This document shows, in pieces, positions 22,801 through 32,002 of a stretch of 64,000 nt of DNA. The first letter of the stretch is position 1; each line of letters opens with the position of its first letter. The notes under the pieces were generated by a model. That model made no database searches. It was not told the origin of the DNA and saw only the letters and a program-made list of their open reading frames with translations. The stretch lies in NCBI GenBank assembly GCA_005408345.1, contig SEMN01000101.1, forward strand, positions 1 through 64,000, in the 5' to 3' direction. Position numbers and translations under genes: made by a program. This DNA comes from Macquaria australasica. Taxonomy: Eukaryota; Chordata; Actinopteri; Centrarchiformes; Percichthyidae.

Positions 22801-24543
22801 AAGACATTAACAGAATGAAAATAATTTTTTTTTAATTTAAACTGAAATCTCAAGTTCTTTGTAAACATATGGTACATACAGTATATTCTCTCACAGTCTC
22901 TTAGTTCACAGTCTATCTTATAGTTTTAGGGGGAATTATGTGCTGGAACTATTTCTTGAATTCATTTTAGATTACCTTTAACTGACTTAAAGTGTAACTA
23001 CTGATTGTTTCACAACGATCACTATTCAATTATATTTCAATACATATTCCACTTACAAGTACATGAACATTTTAACACCTCAATTTCCATAACACTACAC
23101 TCAAATTCTGCTAGAGCCCTCTATCCCAGTATATACTAAAAACTGCAACAGAGTAGTGAGGGAACCACACCTGTAGGAGGTGTGGCCTCGTGGCAACATA
23201 GTGTGTGGGTCAGGAGACATGGGGGAGACTGACTGACTCTGATTAGAGTCTTTTTTTTATGTACATTTCATGACGTAGACAGGTCCCAACCGGTCAACTC
23301 TATGTCAGCATTGGCCTCGGAGGTTCAGGGCTCATTTAAAACAGTAGATGGCGTGTTAAGACACTTTCAACCCATGAAATGCAGATTTTGATAAATTTGG
23401 TAAGAAATGTCAATATTAACAGTAGCATTGATGTGTTTCATCACAGTGCAGTTATAGCATTTAGTTTACAGCTCAAAAAACACGTTGAAGTGTGCAGTAC
23501 CTCTAACATTTCAGTCCAATCTTTATCTCATCAATATGATGCAGATTTTGTAATTTAATGTTCTTATTGAGAAGAACTCCCCACCCTCAACCCCAACTGT
23601 CCATCTGTCTTCCTCCCTGTTATCCAGGTGTCAACGTCAATTTAACTTTTGATGAAGGAGTCAGCGCAATCTTCAGTGACCAAGGAACAAGTAAGCTACT
23701 CTTGACTTCTCACTCACTCTCACTAATCAGGTATTCAGGCAGCGGTTAATGAGTATGAGAGCGTCCTTTCTCGTTAGAAATCGACTTCTATTCCTCCAGA
23801 ACTAAAAGATCAGTCAAACTGTGAGGTACAGGTTTTAAGTTTCGGTTTAGATTAATCTGTGTCTACTGTGTCCTCGCAGATCTTGTTGCGGAGACCAGTA
23901 TTCTTCATGTGCAGTCACATGAGCAGCAGTAAGTGCACTACTTTTGTCATTGCTTCCACACAGTCCATGTTTCAGTCACAGTTCTGCAGGCACTTTCACA
24001 TGTAGTTTAAAGGAATGTACAGTCTTTTTAGTTGTCTAAACCAACCAAAGCCTCATACCATAGAGGCTTCCTCTGTGCCATAGAGCTCCATTGTCCAAAA
24101 ACTATTAAAAATGTTTGTTCCTTCATCACCATGAACACACTGCAGTTTATTTGAACTCAGTCCCACATACACCATCTATGTATATATGAGATTTCTGCCT
24201 CTACCACAGTATAAGGGAGGTACATGGAATTTAGTTTGTGGTTCTCACAGCAATGATGCTATTCACTGACATTTTTTTCAGTCTGGTCCTTCCTTTTTCA
24301 CGTCTTATATATTTCAGTTAGATATTTCATTTTTACCTTAATTTAAATGGTGAAGCTTGTCCAATATTACACTGCATTAAACACTGTTTTATATTCCATG
24401 TGTAAGGAGTGTTTAGGAGAAGGTTTCTGTGAACAAAGTGTGATTTAAAACTCTGCTCTCTTCTGTGTTCCAGAGCTCCTGGACTGAGGCAGTGGAACGT
24501 GCAGTCTCCTTTCCGCCAGAAGAAAAAATCATCTAAAGTTTAG
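1893..24543 (+). CDS. ncapd3: Condensin-2 complex subunit D3, C-terminal third (14 exons, partial)
   Basis: This is the HEAT-repeat subunit of condensin II, which compacts and resolves mitotic chromosomes in the nucleus. The exons, all with GT/AG borders, are 1893-1988, 2145-2383, 13371-13450, 14048-14185, 14452-14585, 14851-15059, 15698-15808, 18497-18664, 19120-19304, 21007-21071, 21773-21820, 23628-23690, 23880-23928 and 24474-24543. Joined, they give 1655 nt with no frame error and a TAG stop, about 550 residues; human NCAPD3 is about 1500. Diagnostic stretches match the vertebrate protein as I know it: [77 protein letters not shown] and [13 protein letters not shown] repeats fill the first half; the acidic-to-basic tail after about residue 335 is low complexity. 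The 5' part of the gene lies before the window. Intron 2384-13370 is swollen by nested transposons. Confidence 0.95.
2840..3421 (+). mobile_element. DIRS-type retrotransposon, left (5' leader and ORF1) part
   Basis: This GC-richer block has a CCAAT box (about 2939), a TATA box (2964-2970) and, from about 3310, an open frame with residues like [18 protein letters not shown]. The frame resumes without a stop at 9107 once the Ginger element and one CCGG copy are removed, which shows that 3421 and 9107 were once adjacent. It is therefore assigned to the same element as the tyrosine recombinase at 10-11.8 kb. The exact left end was not located, and the expected DIRS inverted terminal repeats were not found. 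Confidence 0.6.
2964..2970 (+). promoter_or_regulatory. TATA box of DIRS leader
   Basis: TATAAAA lies about 25 bases after a CCAAT-type motif and a short G/C hairpin (gggggtagtcccc). The spacing suits a pol II promoter for the retrotransposon. Function is inferred from motif and position only. Confidence 0.4.
3422..3450 (+). repeat. Ginger1-like left terminal inverted repeat
   Basis: Starts TGTTAACTGG right after the CCGG duplication. It matches the inverted right end over about 27 bases with one mismatch, except that 22 bases present at the right end are missing here between two AACTGGTG copies. Confidence 0.75.
3692..3772 (-). other. tRNA-like sequence (SINE head or tRNA pseudogene)
   Basis: On the minus strand an A-box-like TGGCGCACTGCG (3755-3766) is followed about 47 bases later by a B-box GGTTCGACTCC (3699-3709), and the outer bases partly pair (TCCGTG with CACAGGA). 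The arms are otherwise poor, so this is a tRNA-derived relic inside the 3' non-coding part of the Ginger1-like element, not a working tRNA gene. Confidence 0.4.
4404..8176 (-). pseudogene. Ginger1-like transposase: integrase core plus Ulp1/C48 protease (12 exons)
   Basis: Exons on the minus strand, in order: 8176-8050, 7946-7742, 7487-7416, 7333-7100, 7009-6903, 6718-6550, 6450-5911, 5840-5722, 5639-5534, 5457-5389, 5294-5206, 4916-4811, with two more likely ones at 4732-4627 and 4552-4404. Parts in order: a YPEG/LYY N-terminal motif; a broken HHCC zinc finger (EEFHSSH, then CPQC); the integrase core with D in GMDLVGK, D in LLTDQGTEF and E in GLVEKLNGT, the last two exactly 35 residues apart across a splice; a GPF region ending [11 protein letters not shown]; then a C48 protease with H (GHWTLI), D (FVDPFG), Q and C ([11 protein letters not shown]). 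The last exon has a CRACGED stretch like half a PHD finger. Frameshifts lie in 7742-7946, near 6345 and in 5534-5639. A domesticated GIN-type host gene is less likely because of the terminal repeats and duplications. Confidence 0.85.
5041..5160 (+). mobile_element. tRNA-derived SINE in a Ginger intron
   Basis: The sequence TTGGTAGCTCACCGGGTAGAG (A box) followed by GGTTTGACTCC (B box) and then 'tgcatgtcatcccc' is the head and body of a widespread fish tRNA-derived SINE. It lies in the intron between two protease exons of the Ginger1-like gene (4916 and 5206), so it is the innermost, youngest layer of the nest. Ends are approximate. Confidence 0.7.
8178..8470 (-). promoter_or_regulatory. G-poor/C-rich leader upstream of the Ginger transposase start
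   Basis: On + this stretch is made of C, T and A with very few G. Seen from the transposase strand it is a G-rich, C-poor tract immediately 5' of the first ATG (8176). No TATA box was recognised. A leader or promoter role is inferred only from position. Confidence 0.35.
9052..9102 (-). repeat. Ginger1-like right terminal inverted repeat
   Basis: Ends ACA directly before CCGG (9103-9106). Read inverted, it holds two AACTGGTG copies 22 bases apart, whereas the left end holds one. This is probably the fuller form of the repeat. Confidence 0.7.
9103..11822 (+). pseudogene. DIRS-type retrotransposon: ORF1 end, RT, RNase H and tyrosine recombinase
   Basis: An open ORF1-like frame runs from 9107 to 9340 and a frameshifted one to 9905. 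RT is at 10109-10350: motif [13 protein letters not shown] and motif B RLPFGYS. Its motif C, in another frame near 10330, reads YINDWLI instead of the family's YLDDWLI. The rest of RT is deleted. The RNase H-like part starts at [10 protein letters not shown] (10440), with [10 protein letters not shown] following. The tyrosine recombinase covers about 10950-11800, with SAKRAGDL (first Arg), [10 protein letters not shown] (H-x-x-R) and FVQSYLRD (Tyr), spread over three frames. A tyrosine recombinase beside RT is the defining feature of DIRS elements. The copy is inactive. Confidence 0.85.
9333..9890 (+). repeat. Diverged tandem repeat inside the DIRS ORF1 region
   Basis: Units begin 'tctctga..tcttcttactcgc' at about 9333, 9540, 9692 and 9737. 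They share 'cacattctgatacacagg', 'gttcagatgtt', 'ggctaatag' and 'gccgccgctc'. Unit length is about 150-207 bp, with one short copy. Each unit is partly open and gives similar hydrophobic peptides. Confidence 0.7.
11823..12474. other. No gene seen: end of DIRS and interior of the outer MITE
   Basis: AT-rich sequence without coding resemblance. The DIRS 3' end must lie here, but no inverted terminal repeat could be matched to the 2840 region. The last part leads into the right end of the CAGGGT element. Confidence 0.4.
12755..13143. mobile_element. CAGGGT-family MITE, 379 bp
   Basis: The left end CAGGGTATCTGCAGG (12760) and the right end GCAGATACCCTG (ending 13138) are inverted copies. GACAA flanks both sides (12755-12759, 13139-13143). 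There is no coding sequence. It lies between the large nested copy and NCAPD3 exon 3. Confidence 0.85.
14234..14295. mobile_element. CAGGGT-family minimal copy, 52 bp
   Basis: CAGGGTTTCCGCAGG and CTGCAGAAACCCTG bound only 52 bases (14239-14290), with AAAAGTCTTAAATTTAA between. TTTAT is repeated on both sides. It is little more than two ends, located 54 bases after NCAPD3 exon 4. Confidence 0.85.
15858..16334. mobile_element. MITE with TTAA duplication, about 469 bp
   Basis: TTAA at 15858-15861 and 16331-16334 flank inverted ends AGCTAGGGTAAGCA and TGCCTACCCAACCT (11 of 14 matching). No coding sequence is seen. TTAA target and short ends are typical of piggyBac-type non-autonomous elements; the family assignment is inference. 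Confidence 0.65.
16497..18300 (+). pseudogene. 5'-truncated L2-type LINE (RT C-terminal half and 3' UTR)
   Basis: It begins within RT motif A (AAFDTID, then a stop). It is open from 16623 to 17606 with [11 protein letters not shown], an intact [11 protein letters not shown] box, the [12 protein letters not shown] region and a C-terminal [18 protein letters not shown]. The 3' UTR (17607-18300) ends in the (GAATT)n tail typical of fish L2/Maui-like elements. Truncation at the 5' side and the early stop make it dead. It lies in the NCAPD3 intron 15809-18496. Confidence 0.9.
19550..19770 (+). mobile_element. L2 3' UTR fragment, plus orientation
   Basis: Closely matches the last 230 bases of the L2 copy at 18060-18300, from 'gcagatgaccaccc' through 'gccctgagataac' to the GAATT tail. 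It contains no coding part. Confidence 0.85.
19892..20117 (-). mobile_element. L2 3' UTR fragment, minus orientation
   Basis: The inverted form of the same L2 tail, starting with AATTCAATTC and ending near the UTR motif 'ggtgggcggtcatctgcc'. With the copy at 19550 it forms a long inverted repeat with a spacer of about 120 bases. Confidence 0.85.
20117..20325. repeat. Pair of direct repeats, 180 bases apart
   Basis: CTGGGGGATACAAGCCC followed by (A/G)GTCTGA occurs at about 20120 and again at about 20301. The sequence between shows no coding potential. Confidence 0.6.
20480..20830 (+). mobile_element. hAT-like remnant with BED-type zinc finger trace
   Basis: A short frame near 20690-20760 reads like [20 protein letters not shown], the first half (W/F...CxxC) of the BED finger found at the N-terminus of hAT transposases. 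It starts after a 'gggatgttaatgattaatcattaat' run. The rest is lost, so this is a relic. Confidence 0.4.
22157..22957 (+). repeat. Dispersed fish repeat, split by a LINE fragment
   Basis: The part at 22157-22250 ('ttttgggaaatac', 'atctcatgtctctatgtta') is one end of a common fish repeat. The part at 22923-22957 ('gtgctggaactatttcttg') is its other end, which also occurs inverted at 46865. The two halves are separated by a LINE piece and unassigned sequence. Confidence 0.5.
22251..22742 (-). mobile_element. LINE fragment (RT C-terminal region)
   Basis: The minus-strand frame shows [37 protein letters not shown]. This matches the region after the RT core in Rex1/L2-type LINEs, where QR.YFLR.LR.F is well conserved. 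The 3' end ('...aataaagtgttatctta' on minus) is near 22251. Confidence 0.7.
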
Positions 24544-24708
24544 TTGATATACAGCTTCATTTCTTTGTTTTTGTTTTATTGTCTTTCCTACAACTACTAT
24601 GCGTACTATTTCTTACATCTTGATTTCCATCTACATGCTGTTGATTTATATTCTCTCATCTTCATCTTTGACATGTTTGTATCTGTGTTTGTCTTCTATC
24701 TTTTTGGT

Positions 24709-24714
24709 AATAAA
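24709..24714 (+). terminator. NCAPD3 polyadenylation signal
   Basis: A canonical AATAAA lies 166 bases after the NCAPD3 stop, followed within 25 bases by T/G-rich sequence. It is the first canonical signal downstream of the coding end, so the 3' UTR would be roughly 190 bases. Inferred from sequence only. Confidence 0.65.
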
Positions 24715-24724
24715 GGTGACCTTG

Positions 24725-25297
24725 ATTTCAGAATATTTTTTGTGGCCAGATTCTTGCAGGACTACACTGTGTTGTCAAAACAAGATCTGTGCTCTGTGGG
24801 GGAATTTTCTACTTCTGTGGCAAATTATTATTACTCCTGTATATATTTTTTCATTCTTTCTAAGCTTCACCCAGGAATATTATTTATTTTACGGACATTT
24901 TAGATTTGCTTCTAGAGGGGTATTATTAGGGAGTGTATATACTTTGCTGTCATAAACTACTACTAATACTAACCCTAACCCTCTAAACAATATTTAGTTA
25001 TATTTAAAATAAAATCAATTTTAATCCTGTTTGGAATTTATTCTTTTTTTAAATTATTATTTACAAACCCAGTTCTTTAGTAATGAAAAAGAACTGGGCC
25101 GATGAGATAAAGGTAAAATCCCAACCATACCCACTCCTACATCTGGTTAGTGGCTTCAATTGACCCTTGAGGTACCCCATACTTTACAGTAGCAAATGAA
25201 AACATATGGTTGTTAATGCACGCACAATTTTCTGTCTGAAAGACAGCATTTGATCCAACTCGGTACAGTACCCGATATGCCCACCCATTTTCTTAGT
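24725..25297. other. Intergenic, no gene seen
   Basis: T-rich sequence after the NCAPD3 3' end. A chance open frame (24544-24955) is mostly hydrophobic and overlaps the UTR. A two-unit CCCTAA-like run near 24967 is too short to be called telomeric. Confidence 0.5.
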
Positions 25298-26760
25298 CTA
25301 TAATAAAATGCTATGATCGATCATGTCAAAAGCAGCACTTAAATCAAGCAGTACAAGAATGGAATACATGCCAGCATCATTGGTCACTGAAAGGTCATTA
25401 GTGACTTTCAGAAGGGCAGTCTGTGCTGTGATGCTGACTGAAATCAGATTGGAAGGTTTCAAAAATGCTGTTTTCTTCCACAGCAGCAAGGAGTTGCTTA
25501 GCCACAATTTTTGAAGTATTTTGGAGATAAAAGGTAATTTTGTAATAGGTTGGTAATTTTCAAGAACCATACGGTCAAGCCCAGGCTGTTTTAGGAGTGG
25601 CTGTTCACTAGAAGTTTTGACATAGTCTGGGACGCAGCCCAGGGATAGAGAGCTGTTAAAAATTGAGAACAACCAGGGCCCAATTGTTTCATTTAGATCA
25701 ATTAAGAGCTTTGTTGGCACTATATCCAGTGGACAAGAGGACACCTTCATGTGATTTACTATATTAAAAATGTTGGTAAGGGAAACCGGGATGAAGTGTC
25801 TCAGGTTGTCAATCAATATCAGTGAGTCATAGAAGTTATTCTATTGACCCTGATAGACTGTTTTCTGTAAAGTAAGTTAAAATGTCAGCATCACATTCAA
25901 CTGGAACATTTGGAGGCTCTGGATTTACTAGTTGACCGATAGTCTTGAATAAAAACCTGGGATTTTTATTATTTATTATGTTACAATGAAGTAGAAGCTC
26001 CTTTATAGCGACATAGAGGACCTGAAGACTGGTATTCTTCCAAGACGAGTGCTTTCATTTATCCAAGGTTGCTGTTTACAATTTGCTTTAATTCTATTTT
26101 TGAGGGGAGCCACTCTATCTAGAGTTGAAGAGCATTGATAATTAAAGCAGGTCATTGAGGTGGGGAGTTTTTTGAAAATTAAATCACTACAGAGAACAAC
26201 CTTGTCGTAATTTATCACAAGACTAGATAAAAAATTAGAGAACTCTGATAAAAATCCACAGTTTGATTTCAGGGACGGGTTGTGAACCACTGAGCTTAAC
26301 CTCAGAGGAGGAAAACTCATGGGCAGCTGTTTGCTTACATTAGATTTTTTTTTCCCGATCCACTCACTAGGCCACCCCCACGTCCGCTACTCCTAGGTCG
26401 GCTTAAACAATCATAGAAGGTAGGACACAGCTCAATCAGCTGATTGCTGTCACCAAAACTCGGTTAAAAACATGAAATCCAGGTTTGCCAACAAAATTAA
26501 GTCATTTAAAACAAAAGCTTTACGGGAGAGAGACCTCACATTAAAAAGTGCCATTCTAAGGGTTGACTTTGTCTATGGTCTGAGCTGGTGAGAGTGTCCG
26601 AATCTTAACCAGATTATTCATGTTTCTGTGTACATGCGCGTTCCGTTTAACAGATCTATGAGTAATAATCACAGGAATGTTTACGATACTAGGAGCCGCG
26701 TTAGAGAGAGCATTATATTTGTGCAATGTGGAAAACTTTATATACTTTATACATTGCAAA
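25298..26760 (-). pseudogene. L2-type LINE, endonuclease and RT N-terminal part
   Basis: On the minus strand: 26545-26430 reads like the start of an L2 endonuclease (ALFNVRSLSRKAFVLNDLI, LDFMFLTE). The middle of the endonuclease is deleted at about 26400-26320. 26320-26003 gives the late endonuclease/linker region. 25816-25298 gives RT motifs through TALLKVTNDL, SILVLLDLSAAFDMIDHSILL. The copy stops before the catalytic YADD region, so it is a 3'-truncated or rearranged fragment. Confidence 0.8.
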
Positions 26761-27187
26761 ATTTGTAGACATGCAATGAATGCACTAAATTCATATTAGA
26801 GTAAAATCTATTTATAAATTTCCTTTAAAGGCCCTGAAAACTTATTTTCTCAATCAGCATCATACTCTGAGTGATGGTTTCCTGCATTTTCTTTGACAGA
26901 TTTCTGTTTTTCTTTTTTTCTCTGTGCTCTTCTCACTGGTTTTAGGGTTTAATTTAGAAAAAGGTGATGTCCACGTACTCCCATGCACCAATCGGGATTT
27001 GGTAACATTTGAATCAGAATGAGATGACAGGTGGGCAGTGTAGCCAACCCCATCAGTTCCTTTTTTTAAATTTTTTTATTTTATTTAGGGAGCTTTTTGG
27101 GCAGACCTTAAAGTATTTTTCAGGGAATGTTATGCTCTTATGTGTCTTTCTGGACTGACTGTGTTCTCTGTGTGGGGGAGAGCAGCA
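26761..27187. other. Intergenic, no gene seen
   Basis: AT-rich sequence between an L2 fragment and the Harbinger left end. Nothing recognisable. Confidence 0.5.
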
Positions 27188-27341
27188 GGGGGGTAGGTTT
27201 AACAAACTCTGAGCCTAACCCTAAACTCAGTTGATGAACCCTGAGATGGGAAACTCCGGGTTTTCAGTTCCAGAACAGCTGATCTGAGTTAGTTCAATCA
27301 ACTCTGAGTATGTTCACTGAGTTACGCACGTGCATGACGAC

Positions 27342-27349
27342 TATAAAAA
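27342..27349 (+). promoter_or_regulatory. TATA box of Harbinger Myb-like gene
   Basis: TATAAAAA lies 37 bases before the ATG at 27386, which has a good Kozak context (ACCATGG). Inferred from motif and position. Confidence 0.5.
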
Positions 27350-27385
27350 GCCATCATCAATGGAGCTCTGATACTACGATTCACC

Positions 27386-29225
27386 ATGGCAACCGTTGAG
27401 AAGAAAAGGTCATCCTACTTCACCCTACTGGATTAGATATTCTGATACGTGCTTATGGCGAGTATCAGCACATTTTCAGAAAAAAAGTAACACAGCTGCA
27501 GCGGCAAAGGAGAGACAATTGGCGTGGGACAGAATTGCTGCCCGAGTCAGTGCGTACGTTTGAACGCAGTAGTCTATTCATTTAACATTTAACCTCACTT
27601 TCTTTCAATATTACAGGTGAAAAAGTGGTGGAATGTTACTGACTAAAAATCTATTTTCATTTAGGTGCAATCCCATGGGCACAGCGCACTTGGCAGCAGC
27701 TGAAAATGAAATATAAAAACATAGTTCAAACAGGTAAGGCATATTTTGCTTAGGCCTATAGGCTCATGATTTTACCTCACTTTGGTTTTAATCATATTTG
27801 ACATATTAAACAAAGTAAACATCATTTGGTGGTTATTTCAACTTGCAGTAGCTTTAACCCCCAGCATAATGCAGTTTTAACACATAAATGTCCTCTCGCC
27901 TAATATCCTGCTTAGTAGATGAACATTTGAGTTTTATTCAGCTAACAGAACGAAGGCAGAGGCCCACAAGACGGGTGGAGGGCCACCACCACCACCCCTG
28001 ACAGAGGCAGAAGAGATGGGCCTGAGCCAAAACACTGGGCAACCAGTGGCTGAAGGCATCCCTGGAGGGAGCTCATCTGAGCCAATCACCCCTCAGGACA
28101 CAAGTGCCTACATAAGATGTTAGTGTATGTGTGTGTGTATATATGTATATTCCTTTTTTGGGGTTTTCATTTCTCCCAACAGTCACTGATGGTCTTATCT
28201 GCCTTGTTGAGCTTCCTGCCACAACAGAACCCCTTGCAGTTGTAGGTACTCAATACTCCAGAGATTTTGCCACAGAGAGGGATTCAGAAAGGCCTACAGA
28301 GGTATACATTGTCATATTATGTATTATAGCTACTGATAGTTCTCTCCCCATTTTAATTTTTTTTTTTTACATATGTAGGAGCCATAATGTCTGTGTATTT
28401 ATTTATGTCTGTTTGTAGTCCATATCAAGTTTACCACTGGTGGCAGTGTAGATCAGGGTGTTAGACAAAGTCTATATAGGCATAGGTGTACACAGCTTCT
28501 AATCATGCATGGGTAACGGGGAGGGCTCACAGTTTTTATTGCTGCACGCTACATGCTGAGTCAGTCACTCCAGAAAGGCAAGACAATCATCTCATATTCA
28601 CTGTTCGTTTGCCATGTAAAAGTAGTTTGGATCCATGTAAATCTTCATTAAATGGGAACCTCACCTGACGGTAAATACAGCCTGTACCTCTCCTCATTGA
28701 AGCATGTGAAAGACAAGTTCTCCCGCATCCAGCCGAGTGGCTAATTGCTGGTCAGGATAGTCGCTACAACATGCTTGTGTGGAATTGAGTTTGAAATGTA
28801 CATTGAAGTGATGAGAATAAATAATGAATGGAAAGACAACTTGCACATTCTTATCCTTTTTAACAGAGCATGACTGGGCATTATCAGGAGGCGGGTCCAT
28901 TAACCTCCATGGCACAGATTAACACAGTGAGATGTTCAGTAAATTTCAGGTTAATTCTGCATGTACAACTGTAGAATTTAATGTCATCCTTATGTTTACC
29001 CAGTTGCCGGTAAAGGATTTGTACAAAATGTATCTCAGGAAGAAAATGGCAAAAAATTACCTAGAGATGGTGTACTTGGAGCGGCAGATTAGAAATGTAA
29101 TTATTGGAACGCCGGTTAGAGGTGGGTGCATGATCACAGGTGAATAGTTGGTTGTTGGAACAACATAAAAATACTAATTGTTGCTTTTGTATTTGTAGGA
29201 AATAAAGAAGACCACAAACCCCTGA
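27386..29225 (+). pseudogene. Harbinger Myb/SANT-like DNA-binding protein
   Basis: In Harbinger elements this second protein binds the transposon ends and brings the transposase to them. Exons: 27386-27553, 27665-27733, 27941-28118, 28183-28301, 29004-29096, 29199-29225. Visible parts: KKRSSYFT, AYGEYQHIF and AAAAKERQLAWDRIAARV (Myb-like helices), WQQLKMKYKNIVQT, KTGGGPPPPPLTEAEE, and near the end VKDLYKMYLRKKM and LERQIRN. Two frameshifts break exon 1 (after SSYFT and in an A-run near 27485). The last exon was rewritten by the Rex3 insertion: the protein now ends with three LINE-derived residues and a stop. Confidence 0.8.
28302..29003. other. Intron of Harbinger Myb-like gene
   Basis: Lies between two Myb-like exons. 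No coding similarity was seen. Its length (702 bases) is large compared with the gene's other introns, so an unrecognised insertion is possible. Confidence 0.4.
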
Positions 29226-31918
29226 TGAGTCGGACCATGCAGAGCTGGAGTACCTCGCCCGGAGGAGGGATACTGGGCCCCCCCCCTGGAGCCAGACCCG
29301 GGAGGGGAGCACGATAGCGAGCGTCTGGTGGCCGGGGCTTGACCCATGGGGCCCGGTCAGGCACAGCCCGAAAAACCGACATGGAGCCGCCACCCTGGGA
29401 GCCCACCACCTGCGGGGATAGTCATCGGAGTCGGGTGCAGTGTAAGCCGGGCGGCAGGCAAGGGCAGAGACCTGGGCGTGCCTTCTTGGAGTTCCAGGGA
29501 TACCACCTGGAGACTCCATAGTTCTGCTGGGAGACTTCAACGCCCATGTGGGCAATGATGGTGAAACCTGGAGGGGGGTGATTGGGAGGAATGGCCTCCC
29601 CAATCTTAACCTGAGTGATGCTTTGTTGTTGGACTTCTGTGCTAGCCATGGACTGGCCATAACAAACACCATGTTTGAGAATAGGGTGTACATAAGTGTA
29701 CTTGGTACCAGAACAGACTGAACGGACAGACCTGGCAAACCTAAACGTGTAGTGAGGGTGAACTGGGAACGTCTCGCCGAGGGCCCTGTCCGCGAGATCT
29801 TCAACTCCCACCTCCGGAAGAACTTCTCGCGCATCCCGGGGGAGGTTGGGGACATGGAAACAGAGTGGGCCATGTTCAAAGCCTCCATTGCTGAGGCGGC
29901 CGCTAGGAGCTGTGGTCAGAAGGTCATCGGTGCCTGTCGAGGCTGCAACCTCAGAACCCGCTGGTGGACACCGGCGGTGAAGGAAGCCGTCAAGCTGAAG
30001 AAGGAGGCTTTTCGGGCTTGGCTAGCCCAGAGGTCTCCTGAAGCAGCGGACAGGTACCGGGAGGCCAGAAGGACGGCGGCCTCGGTGGTCACCAAAGCAA
30101 AAACCCAGGGGTGGGAGGAGTTTGGGGAGGCTATGGAGAAGGACTTTCGGTTGGCCTCAAGGAAGTTCTGGCAAACCGCTAGACGACTCAGGAAGGGAAA
30201 GCGGGGCTTGGCCCAGGCCGTGTTCGGCAGGGGAGGAGAGCTGCTAACCCGGACTGGGGATGTTGTCGAGCAGTGGAAAGAGCACTTTGAGGATCTCCTC
30301 AACCCGACCAACATGTCCTCAGTGGAGGAGGCAGAGTTTGAAGACTCGGGGGAAGACTCACCCATATCCCTGGCAGAAGTCTCCAAGGTAGTCAAAGAGC
30401 TTCTTGGTGGCAAGGCGCCAGGGGTGGATGAGATTCACCCTGAGATGCTGAAGGCTCTGGACATTGTTGGGCTGTCTTGGCTGACACGCCTCTTTAGTGT
30501 CGCATGGAGGTCGGGGACAGTGCCTGTGGAGTGGCAGACCGGGGTGGTGGTTCCCATCTTCAAAAAGGGGACCGGAGGGTGTGCTCCAATTACCGGGGTA
30601 TCGCACTGCTCAGCCTCCCTGGGAAAGTTTATTCCAGGGTGCTGGAAAGGAGACTACGACTGATTGTCGAACCTCGGATCCAGGAGGAGCAATGTGGATT
30701 CCGTCCTGGCCGTGGCACAGTGGACCAGCTCTTTACTCTTGCAGGGCTGCTGGGGGGTTCATGGGAGTTTGCCCATCCAGTCTACATGTGTTTTGTCGAC
30801 TTGGAGAAGGCTTTCGACCGTGTCCCCCGGGGGTCCTGTGGGGGGTACTGCGGGAGTATGGGGTACCGGGGTCGCTGCTACAAGCCATCCGGTCCCTATA
30901 TAACCGAAGTGAGTGCTGTGTCCGCATTCTCGGCACAAAGTCAAACACGTTCCAAGTGGGTGTTGGACTCCGCCAGGGCTGCCCCTTGTCACCAATTCGG
31001 TTTGGGATATTCATGGACAGGATTTCAAGGCGCAGCCAGGGGGAGGAGAGTGTCCGGTTTGGTGGTCTCAGAATAGCATCTCTGCTCTTTGCGGACAATG
31101 TAGTTCTGTTGGCTTCATCGGGCTGTGACCTTCAGCATGCACTGGGGCGGTTTGCAGCCGAGTGTGAAGCGGCTGGGATGAGAGTCAGCACCTCCAAGTC
31201 CGAGGCCATGGTTCTCAGCCGGAAAACGGTGGACTGCCCCCTTTGGGTTGGAGGTGAGTTACTGCCCCAGACGGGGAGTTCAAGTATCTCGGGGTCTTGT
31301 TCACGAGTGATGGTAAGGTGGAGCGTGAGATGGACAGGCGGATCGGTGCAGCATCAGCAGTAATGCGGGGGTTGTACCGGACCGTGGTGGTGAAGAGGGA
31401 GCTGAGCCGGAAGGCAAAGCTCTCGATTTACCAGTCGATCTACGTTCCAACCCTCACCTATGGTCATGAGCTTTGGGTAGTGACCGAAAGAATGAGATCG
31501 CGGATACAAGCGGCCGAAATGAGTTTCCTCCGCAGGGTGGCTGGGCTCACCCTTAGAGATAGGGAAAAGAGCTCGGACATCCGGAGGGAGCTTGGAGTAG
31601 AGCCGCTGCTCCTTCGCATCGAAAGGAGCCAGCTGAGGTGGTTCGGGCATCTGATTAGGATGCCTCCTGGACGCCTCCCTTTGGAGGTTTTCCGGGCACG
31701 CCCAACTGGTAGGAGGCCCCGGGGCAGACCCAGAACACGCTGGAGGGATTATATATCTCATCTGGCCTGGGAACGCCTTGGGGTCCCCCAGGAGGAGCTG
31801 GAAAGCGTTGCTGAGGAGAGGGACGTCTGGACAACCCTGCTTAACCTGCTGCCACCGCGACCCGGCCCCGGATAAGAGGAAGAAAATGGATGGATGGATG
31901 GATGGATAAAGAAGACCA
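29202..31918 (+). pseudogene. Rex3 (RTE-clade) LINE with 13-bp target duplication
   Basis: ATAAAGAAGACCA occurs at 29202-29214 and 31906-31918, and between them lies a LINE ending in (GATG)n, the Rex3 tail. The endonuclease is mostly deleted, with [19 protein letters not shown] left near 29530. RT follows: GGKAPGVDEIHPEML, CGFRPGRGTVDQLFTL, MCFVDLEKAFDRVPR, GLRQGCPLSP, then FADNVVLLASS in place of FADD, and the C-terminal HLIRMPPGRLP and RPRTRWRDY region ending LLPPRPGPG. RT is spread over several frames. Inactive because of the deletion, frameshifts and the altered active site. Confidence 0.9.
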
Positions 31919-32002
31919 AATGAAATGTGAATGATTTGTCTTTATTTCACTGCTGGGGGTGGTGGTAGCTTAATCTGTGAAGTGATTCCTGCAAATTATG
32001 TC

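Noticed and set aside
24544..24955. Hydrophobic 119-residue frame after NCAPD3
   Set aside because: It overlaps the NCAPD3 3' UTR and polyA signal and is T-rich by composition.
24960..24985. Telomere-like CCCTAA run
   Set aside because: Only about two units; frequent by chance in AT-rich sequence.
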